A stretch of 64,000 nt of DNA from Stieleria neptunia (lineage in GTDB: Bacteria > Planctomycetota > Planctomycetia > Pirellulales > Pirellulaceae). The notes beneath the pieces were generated by a model that worked only from the letters and a program-made list of their open reading frames with translations, did no database searches and was not told the origin of the DNA. The stretch covers positions 9,544,938-9,608,937 of the forward strand of contig NZ_CP037423.1 of assembly GCF_007754155.1 (NCBI RefSeq), written 5' to 3'. Of the stretch, positions 8,934-17,774 are shown one piece after another; the stretch's first letter is position 1, and each line of letters opens with the position of its first letter. The position numbers and the translations under genes were made by a program.

Positions 8934-11900
8934 ATGAAAACCCTGACGTCTTTTTTCAGTCTCCTGATCGCCAGCGCGATGCTCTTGCCCGGACAGTCGT
9001 CCTGCGGCGACGACATCCAGGTGCTGTTTCTCGGTGACAACGGACACCATCAACCCGGCGTCCGATTCCGCGAACTCGAACCGGTCTTGCGGACGCGCGG
9101 CATCGCGATGACATACACCGACCAGATGTCGGATTTGACGCCTGCCAAGTTGGATCAGTACGACGTCCTGGCGGTGTACGCCAACATCGACGAAATCGCT
9201 GCCGACCAGGCCGACGCCATTTTGGATTACGTCCGCGGCGGCGGCGGATTTGTGCCGCTGCACTGTGCGACGTACTGCTTTCGCAACGCCCCCGAAATCG
9301 TCGCCTTGATGGGCGCCCAGTTCCAGCGTCACGGCACCGGCGTCTTTCGCTCCCAAGTCGCCGCGCCCAACCACGAACTGATGAAGGGCTACGGCGGATT
9401 CCAGAGTTGGGACGAGACCTACGTGCATCATTTGCACAACGACAAAAACCGCACCGTCTTGGAATACCGCACCGACGCCGAAGGTCGCGAACCATGGACT
9501 TGGATTCGGACCGAGGGACAAGGCCGCGTTTTCTATACCGCTTGGGGACATGACTCGCGGACCTGGACGAACCCGGGATTCCAGAACCTGGTCGAACGCG
9601 GGATCCGCTGGGCGGCGAAACGGGACCCCTCGGCGGCCGGCACCTACCTGGCCGATCAAGCCTTTCCCGTCCCCGCGATGACGAAGATTCCCAGCGACGC
9701 GGCAGAATTTGAATACGTCGACGTCGGTGGCCAGATCCCCAACTACACGCCGTCGAAGCAGTGGGGCGTTCAGGGAAAACCATTGAACCTGATGCAAAAA
9801 CCGCTCACGCCCGAAGCGTCGATGCAACACCTGGTGGTCCCGGAAGGCTTTCACGTCGAACTGTTCGTTGCCGAACCGCAACTCGGTGGCAAGCCGATCT
9901 GCATGGCCTGGGATGAGCGTGGACGGTTGTGGGTCGCTGAGACCATGGACTATCCCAACGAACTGCAACCGCCCGGCACGGGACGCGATCGTATCCGCAT
10001 TTGCGAAGACAGCGACGGCGACGGCCGGGCCGACACGTTCACGGTGTTCGCCGAAAACCTCAGCATCCCGACCAGCATCGCATTTTCTCGCGGTGGCGTG
10101 ATCGTCCAGAACGCGGTCGAGACGCTTTACCTGAAAGACACCGACGGTGACGATCGGGCGGACGAACATCGTGTGTTGGTTTCCGGATGGGATCTCGGCG
10201 ACACCCATGGCGGAGTCAGTAACTTTCAATACGGTCTGGACAACTGGATTTGGGCCATGCAGGGGTACAACAATTCCCAGCCCGTCGCGGGTGGCCAAAC
10301 CGAGCGGTTTCGAATGGGATTCTTTCGCATGCGTCCCGACGGCAGCGAAATCGAATTCATCCGTTCGACCAACAACAACACCTGGGGGCTGGGAATCAGC
10401 GAAGAGGGATTGATTTTCGGTTCGACGGCCAACGGTTGCCCGAGCGTGTTCATGCCGATCCCCAACCGCTACTACGAACGCGTCCGCGGTTGGACGCCGT
10501 CGTTGACGCTGCAGTCGATCGCCGACACCAATGATTTCGAACCGATCACCGACAAGGTGCGGCAGGTCGATCATCACGGCGGATACACCGCCGGGGCCGG
10601 TCACGCCCTCTACACCGCCCGCGAATACCCCCGCGAATACTGGAACCGTGTCGCCTTCGTCAACGGTCCGACCGGACACCTGGTCGGCAGCTTTGTACTC
10701 CGTAGCGAGGGCAGTGGTTTCCAATCCACCAGCCCCTTCAATTTGCTGGCCAGCGACGACGAATGGACCGCTCCGATCATGGCCGAAGTCGGCCCCGATG
10801 GCCAGGTCTGGGTGATCGACTGGTACAACTACATCGTGCAGCACAACCCGACGCCGGAAGGTTTTAAAACCGGCAAGGGCCGTGCGTACGAGACCGAACT
10901 GCGAGACAAAAAGCACGGTCGGATTTACCGCGTCGTCCCGGATGGGTCTGCGGGCGCCCCCGTACCCGATCTGTCTAAAGCCGATGCGGCCGGACTCGTT
11001 GCCGCGCTCACCCACCCGACCATGCTGGTTCGCAAACACGCCCAGCGGTTGTTGGTCGAACGCGGCCAGCGCGATGTTGCCGACGCGTTGATCGGACTGG
11101 TGCGTGACCAGCAGGTCGATGAGATCGGCTTGAACGTCGGCGCCATCCATGCCCTCTGGACGATGCACGGTCTGGGCTTGCTGGACGGTGACCACGCAGC
11201 GTCCCATCAAGCCGTTGTCTCCGCGCTCCGGCATCCTTCGGCCGGTGTTCGTCGCAACGCCGTCGCCGTGCTGCCCCCGTCGGTCGACTCGACCCAAGCG
11301 ATCCTGGACGCCAACCTGCTCGCCGATCGAGACGCCCATGTGCGGGTCGCCGCGTTGCTGGCCCTGTCTGATTTACCGACCCGATCCAACGCCGCAACGG
11401 CGCTGACGGCGGTGACCACCGATCCGGTCTCGATGGCAGACCGCTGGACACGCGATGCGCTGACCAGCGCCGCGGCCAACAGCAGCGGTCCGTTTCTGAA
11501 ATCATTGGCGTCCGTCGCCGAGGTGTCCGATCAAACCATCGAACTGATCACGATCGTCGGCGAACACCACGCCCGCGGTGGTGACAACGAGGACGCGGCC
11601 GCATTGCTGGCCGCGTTGAACGCCGCCAATCCCGCCATCGTCGAAGCGGTGTTGCAAGGATTCAGTCAAGGTTGGAAACCCGGGCAATCGGTCGCGCTCG
11701 ACGAAACCATCGAAGCCGACTTGGAGAAACTGGTCGATCGAGTCTCGCCGGGATCCAAGGGCTTGCTGGTTCGACTGGCAACCCGCTGGGGCAGCAAACG
11801 TTTTTCACGCTACGGTAAAGAGATCGCTGACGGATTGTTGGACGTGGTTCGTGATTCGAAGGCTGCCGAAGCGGACCGCATGGCTGCCGCAGCCCAGTTG

Positions 11901-13301
11901 GTCGAATTCTTGCAGGATGACGGCGACGTCGTGATGGACTTGCTCGATGAAGTCACGCCCCAGACACCGCCATCAGTCTCGTTGGGAATCATCGCCGCTT
12001 TGGAAAAGAGTCGTTGGGATGAGATCGGTGCCGAACTGGTCGACCGTTTGGCAACCATGACGCCGGCGCTCAAAAAAGCGACGTTCTCTCAATTGCTTAA
12101 ACGCCCGTCGTCGACGGCCGCCCTGTTGGACGCCGCCGAGTCGGGCGATGTGTCATTGGATGAACTGGCGCTCGATCAAAAACAATCGCTCGCGGCGCAC
12201 CCGGACCGTCAACTTCGACGCCGCGCCCAGAAACTGTTTGAACAAGGCGGCTCGCTGCCCAACGCCGATCGACAGCAAGTTCTCGACAAATACCTCGTGA
12301 CGACCGAGCGACAAGGTGACGCGGACAAGGGGCTGGCGGTCTTCAAAGAACATTGTTCCAAGTGCCATGTCCACGGTGACCTCGGCGTCGCGATCGGCCC
12401 CAACCTGACCGGGATGGCGGTTCACCCCAAAAAGGAATTGCTCACGCACATCCTCGATCCCAGCCGCAACGTCGAAGGCAACTTCAGGGCATACAGCCTG
12501 CTGAGCGTTGATGGAATCGTGCTGACGGGGATGCTGGCCTCCGAATCGCGGACGGCCGTCGAGTTGATCGACACCGAAGGCAAGAAAAAGAGCGTGTTGC
12601 GCGAAGACATCGAACAGTTGCGAATGTCGACCAAATCGATCATGCCCGAAGGATTCGAGAAATCGATCTCCCCCGAATCGATGACTGATTTGTTGGAATT
12701 CCTCACCCAACGGGGCAAATTCGTTCCACTGCCGCTGGACAAATTCGCCACCGCAGTCAGCACCAAGGGCCTGTTCAGCATGACGGACAACGGCCCGGAT
12801 CGGATGGTGTTTGATGACTGGAAACCGAAGACGTTCAAAGATGTTCCTTTCCTGTTGACCGATCCGCTCGGTAAGACCAAGCCGAACCTGATCTTGCTGC
12901 ACGGCCCCAATGGCCCCTTGCCGCCGAAGATGCCCAAGTCGGTTTCGCTGCCGTGCAACAGCCCCGCCAAAGCGATTCATTTGCTGAGCGGAGTCGGCGG
13001 TTGGAGCTTCCCCTACGATCGCCGCAAGACGGTGTCGATGATCGTGCGATTGCACTATGCGGGCGGTGAAACCGAAGACCACGAACTCGTCAACGGCGTC
13101 CACTTCGCCGATTACATTCATCGCGTCGATGTCCCCGAGAGTGAATTCGCGTTTGCCCTCGGCGGACAACAAATTCGTTATCTGGCCGTCATGCCGAAGA
13201 AGCACGACGTGATCGAAACGATCGAACTGGTCAAAGGCCCCGACAACACCGCACCGATCGTGATGGCCGTGACCGTCGAGTCCCCGGACGCCAAGCACTA
13301 A
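8934..13301 (+). CDS. ThuA-like domain + PVC-type beta-propeller + HEAT repeats + cytochrome c (exported, 1,455 aa)
   Basis: The start at 8934 is chosen because it is followed directly by a signal peptide (MKTLTSFFSLLIASAMLLPG); a start 15 bp upstream is possible. Domains in order: a ThuA-like glutamine-amidotransferase-fold domain (about 25-230, IQVLFLGDNGHH...WGHDSRTW); a glucose/sorbosone-dehydrogenase-like propeller typical of planctomycetes (about 295-670, with the calcium-type repeats DSDGDGRAD and DTDGDDRAD); Ala-rich HEAT-like helical repeats (about 690-1110); and a c-type heme site CSKCH at 1141-1145 followed by GPNLTG. The C-terminus from about 1270 is unassigned. It acts outside the cytoplasm. 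Related proteins are thought to oxidise sugars or sugar derivatives and pass electrons to the heme; the substrate is unknown. Confidence 0.9.
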   Translation: MKTLTSFFSLLIASAMLLPGQSSCGDDIQVLFLGDNGHHQPGVRFRELEPVLRTRGIAMTYTDQMSDLTPAKLDQYDVLAVYANIDEIAADQADAILDYVRGGGGFVPLHCATYCFRNAPEIVALMGAQFQRHGTGVFRSQVAAPNHELMKGYGGFQSWDETYVHHLHNDKNRTVLEYRTDAEGREPWTWIRTEGQGRVFYTAWGHDSRTWTNPGFQNLVERGIRWAAKRDPSAAGTYLADQAFPVPAMTKIPSDAAEFEYVDVGGQIPNYTPSKQWGVQGKPLNLMQKPLTPEASMQHLVVPEGFHVELFVAEPQLGGKPICMAWDERGRLWVAETMDYPNELQPPGTGRDRIRICEDSDGDGRADTFTVFAENLSIPTSIAFSRGGVIVQNAVETLYLKDTDGDDRADEHRVLVSGWDLGDTHGGVSNFQYGLDNWIWAMQGYNNSQPVAGGQTERFRMGFFRMRPDGSEIEFIRSTNNNTWGLGISEEGLIFGSTANGCPSVFMPIPNRYYERVRGWTPSLTLQSIADTNDFEPITDKVRQVDHHGGYTAGAGHALYTAREYPREYWNRVAFVNGPTGHLVGSFVLRSEGSGFQSTSPFNLLASDDEWTAPIMAEVGPDGQVWVIDWYNYIVQHNPTPEGFKTGKGRAYETELRDKKHGRIYRVVPDGSAGAPVPDLSKADAAGLVAALTHPTMLVRKHAQRLLVERGQRDVADALIGLVRDQQVDEIGLNVGAIHALWTMHGLGLLDGDHAASHQAVVSALRHPSAGVRRNAVAVLPPSVDSTQAILDANLLADRDAHVRVAALLALSDLPTRSNAATALTAVTTDPVSMADRWTRDALTSAAANSSGPFLKSLASVAEVSDQTIELITIVGEHHARGGDNEDAAALLAALNAANPAIVEAVLQGFSQGWKPGQSVALDETIEADLEKLVDRVSPGSKGLLVRLATRWGSKRFSRYGKEIADGLLDVVRDSKAAEADRMAAAAQLVEFLQDDGDVVMDLLDEVTPQTPPSVSLGIIAALEKSRWDEIGAELVDRLATMTPALKKATFSQLLKRPSSTAALLDAAESGDVSLDELALDQKQSLAAHPDRQLRRRAQKLFEQGGSLPNADRQQVLDKYLVTTERQGDADKGLAVFKEHCSKCHVHGDLGVAIGPNLTGMAVHPKKELLTHILDPSRNVEGNFRAYSLLSVDGIVLTGMLASESRTAVELIDTEGKKKSVLREDIEQLRMSTKSIMPEGFEKSISPESMTDLLEFLTQRGKFVPLPLDKFATAVSTKGLFSMTDNGPDRMVFDDWKPKTFKDVPFLLTDPLGKTKPNLILLHGPNGPLPPKMPKSVSLPCNSPAKAIHLLSGVGGWSFPYDRRKTVSMIVRLHYAGGETEDHELVNGVHFADYIHRVDVPESEFAFALGGQQIRYLAVMPKKHDVIETIELVKGPDNTAPIVMAVTVESPDAKH

Positions 13302-13303
13302 CA

Positions 13304-13349
13304 GTGGGATAGGCTTCCAGCCTGTCGTTCGTGGGATAGGCTTCCAGCC
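13304..13349 (+). repeat. Two tandem REP-like repeats, the second interrupted by the IS
   Basis: A full copy at 13304-13326 is followed 27 bp later by a second at 13331-13349 that stops at GGCTTCCAGCC, where the insertion sequence begins. The array resumes on the other side of the element at 14790. Confidence 0.9.
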
Positions 13350-14789
13350 CAGGGCTGTAAGGGTATCCTGCTAGGTCAATCCTAGCAGTTTCGCGGTCGA
13401 AACATGAGACGAGGCTACATTCCTTGATCGGTGCGGCTTTTTCTTCTTCGGGCCGCGGACCGATTTTCTGTACTCCTTTAGGTCGATCGTCCGAGCGATC
13501 TTCTTCAGCATCGCGACGAGGCCTTTGATTGTCGTCGGAATCAATTCTGCCCACTCGTCCTCGGTGATCGCAATCAACATCCCTTCGGTTTTATCGGAGA
13601 CATTTTTTGAGACGTGAAAGTGGCTGATCGCTTCCACCTCTGATTCGTCATGGGTCGCAAACAAAGCCGCAAAGATGGTTTGTCGAAGATTGAACGCGAG
13701 CAGCGACATACAAAACAGGAACGTTGCTGCTTTGGGATGACCGACACCTGATTTCTCGCAAGTGAGCGTCATCTGTAAAATATTGAACGCGGTTTCTTCT
13801 TCCCAGCGATGCCGGTAAACCTCTGCCACGTCCTTAGCCGAAACTGTGGCGGGAAGATTCGTCAACACGTGAATCTCTTCGTCGCCATCTCGCGTTGGCG
13901 AGTCCAATATGACAGTGATTCGGCGAACCACCATGGCATCTTCGGCAGCAGATAGTTTCAACGCTTGTTCGTAGACTACGCCTGTGCTGCTGCGGCCAAT
14001 GCGTTTGCGTTTTCCCAGTAAAACGCCTTTCAAACGCCCGTGCTGGCGGATCACGAAGAAGCTTTTGGATTGAGCGAGTTTGTTGAGGAATGGGACGATG
14101 CAATAATGCCGGTCCGCAATTACGACATCATTCGGCTGGATATCATCCACGATCCGATCGCAACACGTCGACTCTTGCGCGTGGCCGTCAAGCAGCACGT
14201 ACGCGCGGTCAAACACCTGTCGCTGTAGGTCAAACCTCGCGACTAGTTTACCCGGCAACGGTGCACCCTTGACGTCTCGAAGGTCTTTCAATCTTTTGTC
14301 AGACTTCGCCAAGACATTCCCATCAATACTCAAGCAACGATAACCTGGAAGCAATTCCCAGGGTGTGAACCCCATCGCGTCTTGCATTTGGATAGTCCGC
14401 TTTGCCGCGTGCGAAACGAGCGACTCACTTACCGCTGGTTCTATGCCTCTGGTTTTGGCATAGAATGACTGTCGAGAAACGTCGAGATTCTCTTTGTGCT
14501 CCTTGTAGGCTTGATTGAAATTCTCGCTGAAATCCAAGGCCACGTCAGCGACCGTCATCGCCACTGCCTGGAATGTGGCGAGGTACTCATACTGCTTTTC
14601 TCGATTGTTATCGAAAACCAGTTGCAAATCGCTCCCGATAAAGTCCTGCGTGAGCGCCCTGGTCATGACAGCAAATGGTGCCTTGGTTACAAACCGATCA
14701 AAAACTTTCGATGACATCGCGAACCTCCGTGTAGCGTAAAACACGGGAATACACAAAAATCGCGGTCACGCGATACCCTTACAGCCCTG
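13350..14789 (-). mobile_element. Complete IS4-family insertion sequence (1,440 bp)
   Basis: The ends are perfect 18-bp inverted repeats, CAGGGCTGTAAGGGTATC at 13350-13367 and its complement at 14772-14789. The flanks carry an 11-bp direct duplication GGCTTCCAGCC (13339-13349 and 14790-14800). One transposase gene fills the element on the minus strand. Perfect ends, an intact gene and an exact duplication point to a recent and possibly still active insertion. Target duplications of about 10-12 bp are normal for the IS4 family. Confidence 0.95.
13371..14717 (-). CDS. IS4-family DDE transposase
   Basis: The start at 14717 is preferred over the upstream ATG at 14756 because GGAGG lies 6 bp ahead of it. 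This gives 448 residues. The DDE catalytic core is seen as D132 in CLSIDGN, D202 in VVIADRHYC, and the C-terminal YRHRWEEE (301-308) that supplies the Glu of the IS4 Y-x2-R-x3-E-x6-K signature; the final Lys is Gln here. The frame is intact, and the gene sits inside perfect IS ends, so it is expected to move this element. It is unrelated to the function of its neighbours. Confidence 0.93.
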   Translation of the reverse strand: MSSKVFDRFVTKAPFAVMTRALTQDFIGSDLQLVFDNNREKQYEYLATFQAVAMTVADVALDFSENFNQAYKEHKENLDVSRQSFYAKTRGIEPAVSESLVSHAAKRTIQMQDAMGFTPWELLPGYRCLSIDGNVLAKSDKRLKDLRDVKGAPLPGKLVARFDLQRQVFDRAYVLLDGHAQESTCCDRIVDDIQPNDVVIADRHYCIVPFLNKLAQSKSFFVIRQHGRLKGVLLGKRKRIGRSSTGVVYEQALKLSAAEDAMVVRRITVILDSPTRDGDEEIHVLTNLPATVSAKDVAEVYRHRWEEETAFNILQMTLTCEKSGVGHPKAATFLFCMSLLAFNLRQTIFAALFATHDESEVEAISHFHVSKNVSDKTEGMLIAITEDEWAELIPTTIKGLVAMLKKIARTIDLKEYRKSVRGPKKKKPHRSRNVASSHVSTAKLLGLT

Positions 14790-14985
14790 GGCTTCCAGCC
14801 TGTCGTTCGTGGGATAGGCTTCCAGCCTGTCGTTCGTGGGATAGGCTTCCAGCCTGTCAACCGTGGGATAGGCTTCCAGCCTGTCGATCCAGGATCAACG
14901 ATACCTGACAGCCTACGCTCATGCTCCCACTTAAAGTCACCCTCCCAGGCAGGGAGGGTCGAGCGAAGCGAGGGGAGGGTCGCCC
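14790..14985 (+). repeat. REP-like repeat array after the IS, plus a GC-rich hairpin
   Basis: After the 11-bp duplication and a partial unit there are full copies at 14809-14831, 14836-14858 and 14863-14885, spaced 27 bp apart. A further imperfect inverted sequence at about 14938-14985 (CTCCCAGGCAGGGAG type, followed by GTCGAGCGAAGCGAGG) resembles one near 35760-35795. Together with 13304-13349, this was one uninterrupted array before the IS entered. Confidence 0.9.
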
Positions 14986-15101
14986 CGAAACCGTCGACAG
15001 ATTCCAAGCGACAACGGATTCCGATTGGTTTGCGACGCCAACTCGGCGAGAGTAAGATCATCGGTATTCCGATCATCAGCACGAAACAACTGGAATTTTC
15101 G

Positions 15102-15647
15102 ATGTCGTTTCAAACGGAAACACCCGGCAAATTGGGCTATGCACATTACGTGGGTTTCCCCGATGATGGCCGCCGTCATGAAATCATCGATGGAGACCAC
15201 TACGTGAATCCTGCTCCGAGCACGTATCATCAAACCGTCTCCAAGCGACTGCAGTATCAGCTTTACACCCAATTCGAACTGGCAGGTAAGGGGCTCGTTT
15301 TTGATGCTCCTGTTGATGTTCAATTGACGGCACACGACATCGTCCAGCCGGATCTGGTCGTCATTCTTAACGCCAAAACCCAGATGATCACTCCGACCAA
15401 GATCAAGGGCATACCGGATCTGATCGTCGAGATTATTTCGCCATCGAGCTCGGACAACGATCGAAAGCTAAAGAAGGAACTCTACGAGCGAGTCGGGGTG
15501 ACGGAATACTGGATCGCCGACCCGTTTGAGCACTTGATTGAACAGTGGGTCCTGCAATCAGGCGGTTACCAAATGCAGCCGGTTTCGGATCCGCTCTGCC
15601 CGACGATCGATCCCCAGGTGCGGGTCCCGATGAGCGAGATCTGGTGA
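15102..15647 (+). CDS. Uma2-family (DUF820) PD-(D/E)XK nuclease-like protein
   Basis: The start at 15102 (MSFQTETPG) is favoured because the homologous region begins just after it; a start 72 bp upstream would add unrelated residues. The 181-residue protein shows the Uma2 core: RHEIIDGDHYVNPAPS, then VQPDLVVIL (the nuclease Asp), PDLIVEIISPSS (the ExK-type strand) and the TEYWIAD segment. Uma2 proteins are common and multicopy in cyanobacteria and planctomycetes. Their fold predicts DNA cleavage, but the biological role is not established. It stands alone between repeat arrays, a setting consistent with a mobile or defence gene. Confidence 0.9.
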   Translation: MSFQTETPGKLGYAHYVGFPDDGRRHEIIDGDHYVNPAPSTYHQTVSKRLQYQLYTQFELAGKGLVFDAPVDVQLTAHDIVQPDLVVILNAKTQMITPTKIKGIPDLIVEIISPSSSDNDRKLKKELYERVGVTEYWIADPFEHLIEQWVLQSGGYQMQPVSDPLCPTIDPQVRVPMSEIW

Positions 15648-15672
15648 CGCGATCCGTCATGGACGAGCCCCC

Positions 15673-15732
15673 CATCCCAGCGGGAAGCGTTAGCGAGCGG
15701 CACATCCCAGCGGGAAGCGTTAGCGAGCGGCG
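15673..15732 (+). repeat. Two tandem copies of a 30-bp repeat
   Basis: The unit beginning CATCCCAGCGGGAAGCGTTA occurs at 15673-15702 and again at 15703-15732. The unit contains GCGTTAGCGAGC. It lies just after the Uma2 gene and has no reading frame of its own. Confidence 0.8.
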
Positions 15733-15786
15733 CGTGACGGGGAGCAAACACAACCGCCCGCCACTGGTTGACGGTCTGTTGATTGA

Positions 15787-15893
15787 GTGAGCCGTGACGC
15801 GTAAGCGGCCGGGCATTCTGGGGGCCGCCCGAGGCCTTACGGCCAGCGGCTCACCATTGACTCAGCAGATCCCGAATCAATCAACAGCCCGCT
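15787..15893 (+). repeat. Core of nested-palindrome repeat, family 3 (partial copy A)
   Basis: This copy contains the family core: GTGAGCCG..CGTAAGCGGCCGGGC, then GCCCGAGGCCTTACGGCCAGCGGCTCAC, with the conserved tail ending CAGCCCGCT. It lacks the outer inverted ends found in the copies at 58405-58601 and 62710-62907. The rest of the 15648-16020 gap has the 30-bp repeat and probably the promoter of the sulfatase, which I cannot locate. Confidence 0.85.
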
Positions 15894-16020
15894 GAGGCCC
15901 CGTGGCGGCACCTGGACCGCCCACTCATGCCCGCGATTTCGTCTATCCTGTTGGGTTCTTTCACTCGCACCGTGAAGTCCAGGTGCTGAAAATGAACCTC
16001 CCGCCCACCAAGAACGAACC

Positions 16021-17433
16021 ATGCCCCGTGTCTCCGCGATCCGCTTTGCGCTGATTTGCTTTGCCTTGCTCCTGCCGCGCTATCTCGATGCGGCGGACAC
16101 CAAACCGAACTTTGTGATCATCTTCGCCGACGACCAGGGCTACGGCGACTTGGGCTGCTTCGGCTCGACCAAGATCAAAACGCCGAACATCGATCGGATG
16201 GCCGCCGAAGGCCGACGGTTCACCAATTTCATGGTCGCCTCCCCGGTCTGCACCCCGTCTCGGGCCGCCCTGCTGACCGGATGCTACCCCAAACGCGTCG
16301 GGATGCACCAACACGTCTTGTTTCCCGCGTCGACCAAGGGACTCAATCCGACCGAACACACCATCGCCGACCACCTGAAAGCCCAAGGCTACGCAACGGC
16401 ATGCTTCGGCAAGTGGCACCTGGGACATCATCCCGAAACGCTGCCCCAGCAAAACGGGTTTGACACCTACTTGGGGATCCCCTACTCCAACGACATGAAC
16501 CATCCGGACAACCAGGGCAAGCCCCGGGTGCCGTCGGACGAATTGTGGAAGAATCAGGAAAGTGCGATCACGTTGTGGAACACGCCGCTGATGGAAAATG
16601 AAAAGATCGTCGAGTTGCCGGTCGATCAACGCACCGTCACGCGGCGCTACACCGACCGAGCCGTCGATTTCATCAAAACCAATCAAGACGCCCCGTTTTT
16701 CCTGTACCTGCCGCATTCGATGCCGCACATTCCGCTGTATGTCCCCGCAGATGTTTATGACCCCGATCCGCAAAACGCGTACACCTGCGTGATCGAGCAC
16801 ATCGACGCCGAAGTCGGACGGGTGATGGACACGATTCGCGAACTGGACTTGGCCGACAACACCTACGTGATCTACACGTCCGACAACGGCCCCTGGTTGC
16901 AATTTAAAAACCACGGCGGTTCGGCCGGACCGTTGCGGGCCGGCAAAGGCACGACGTTCGAAGGCGGCCAACGGGTGCCCTGCGTGATGTGGGGGCCCGG
17001 CCGCATTCCCGCCGGAACCGAATGCGACGAACTTGTCGGCACCATCGACTTGCTGCCCACCATCGCCGCGATCACCGAATCGCCACTTGCCAAAGACCGC
17101 AAGATCGACGGCATGGATGTCTCGGGACTGTTGACCGGAACCTGGGACCAAACGCCGCGTGAGGAGTACCTGTACTACACCTCGCGAGGCGCCATCGAAG
17201 GGCTGCGGAAAGGCAAATGGAAACTGCTGGTCAAGAAGAAAACCCCACCACGCAATCGGCCCAACGCCAAAGTGCCCCCGCCGGAGATTTTGTTGTTCGA
17301 TTTGTCACAAGACATCGGCGAGCAAACGAATCTGGCTGCGGAAAAACCAGAACTCGTCGCGTCGATGCGTTCCCGAATGGAAGAGCTGGACGCCGAAGTC
17401 ACCGCCAACGCAAGAGAACCCTGGCGCAAGTAG
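16021..17433 (+). CDS. Secreted formylglycine-dependent sulfatase (arylsulfatase A type)
   Basis: A 470-residue sulfatase that hydrolyses sulfate esters, probably from sulfated polysaccharide or a sugar. Seen: a signal peptide (RFALICFALLLPRYLDAA), calcium-binding Asp pair FADDQGYGDLG (36-45), the modification motif CTPSR (77-81) whose Cys becomes formylglycine, GKWHLG, YTSDNGPW and the C-terminal arylsulfatase region. The length matches the family. Planctomycetes carry many such genes; the exact substrate cannot be predicted. A second sulfatase of a different subtype lies at 41105-42508. Confidence 0.93.
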   Translation: MPRVSAIRFALICFALLLPRYLDAADTKPNFVIIFADDQGYGDLGCFGSTKIKTPNIDRMAAEGRRFTNFMVASPVCTPSRAALLTGCYPKRVGMHQHVLFPASTKGLNPTEHTIADHLKAQGYATACFGKWHLGHHPETLPQQNGFDTYLGIPYSNDMNHPDNQGKPRVPSDELWKNQESAITLWNTPLMENEKIVELPVDQRTVTRRYTDRAVDFIKTNQDAPFFLYLPHSMPHIPLYVPADVYDPDPQNAYTCVIEHIDAEVGRVMDTIRELDLADNTYVIYTSDNGPWLQFKNHGGSAGPLRAGKGTTFEGGQRVPCVMWGPGRIPAGTECDELVGTIDLLPTIAAITESPLAKDRKIDGMDVSGLLTGTWDQTPREEYLYYTSRGAIEGLRKGKWKLLVKKKTPPRNRPNAKVPPPEILLFDLSQDIGEQTNLAAEKPELVASMRSRMEELDAEVTANAREPWRK

Positions 17434-17706
17434 TGGGATAGGCTTCCAGCCTGTCATTCCACTTGTTCCCGGGCTCCGCCTGGGAACACACTGCAACGGA
17501 GGCTCCTGCCTCCTAACCCCAACCGCGTGTGGCGGAAGCCACACCGACATTGCGCTCCAAGGCGGAGCCTTGGAACGAGTTTCCACTTGTTCCCGGGCTC
17601 CGCCTGGGAACACACTGCAACGGAGGCTCCTGCCTCCTAACCCCAACCGCGTGTGGCGGAAGCCACACCGACATTGCGCTCCAAGGCGGAGCCTTGGAAC
17701 GAGTTG
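17433..17706 (+). repeat. REP-like copy plus a 124-bp tandem duplication of hairpin repeats
   Basis: A family 1 copy occupies 17433-17455, starting within the sulfatase stop codon region. The next 248 bp are two near-identical 124-bp units (17459-17582 and 17583-17706). Each contains the family 2 hairpin in which GTTCCCGGGC and GCCTGGGAAC flank TCC, and a second hairpin around CTCCAAGGCGGAGCCTTGGA. The remaining part of the gap to 17774 has a weak inverted pair around GGTAGGTCACGCTGTGCGTGA. Confidence 0.9.
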
Positions 17707-17774
17707 CTGGGTAGGTCACGCTGTGCGTGACAATTGGCATGCACAGCATGCCCTACCGTTCACTCCCACGTTTG

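Noticed and set aside
8862..11339. 825-codon open frame on the minus strand
   Set aside because: It is antisense to the ThuA/propeller gene, which has signal peptide, calcium-type repeats and heme motif; the shadow has none.
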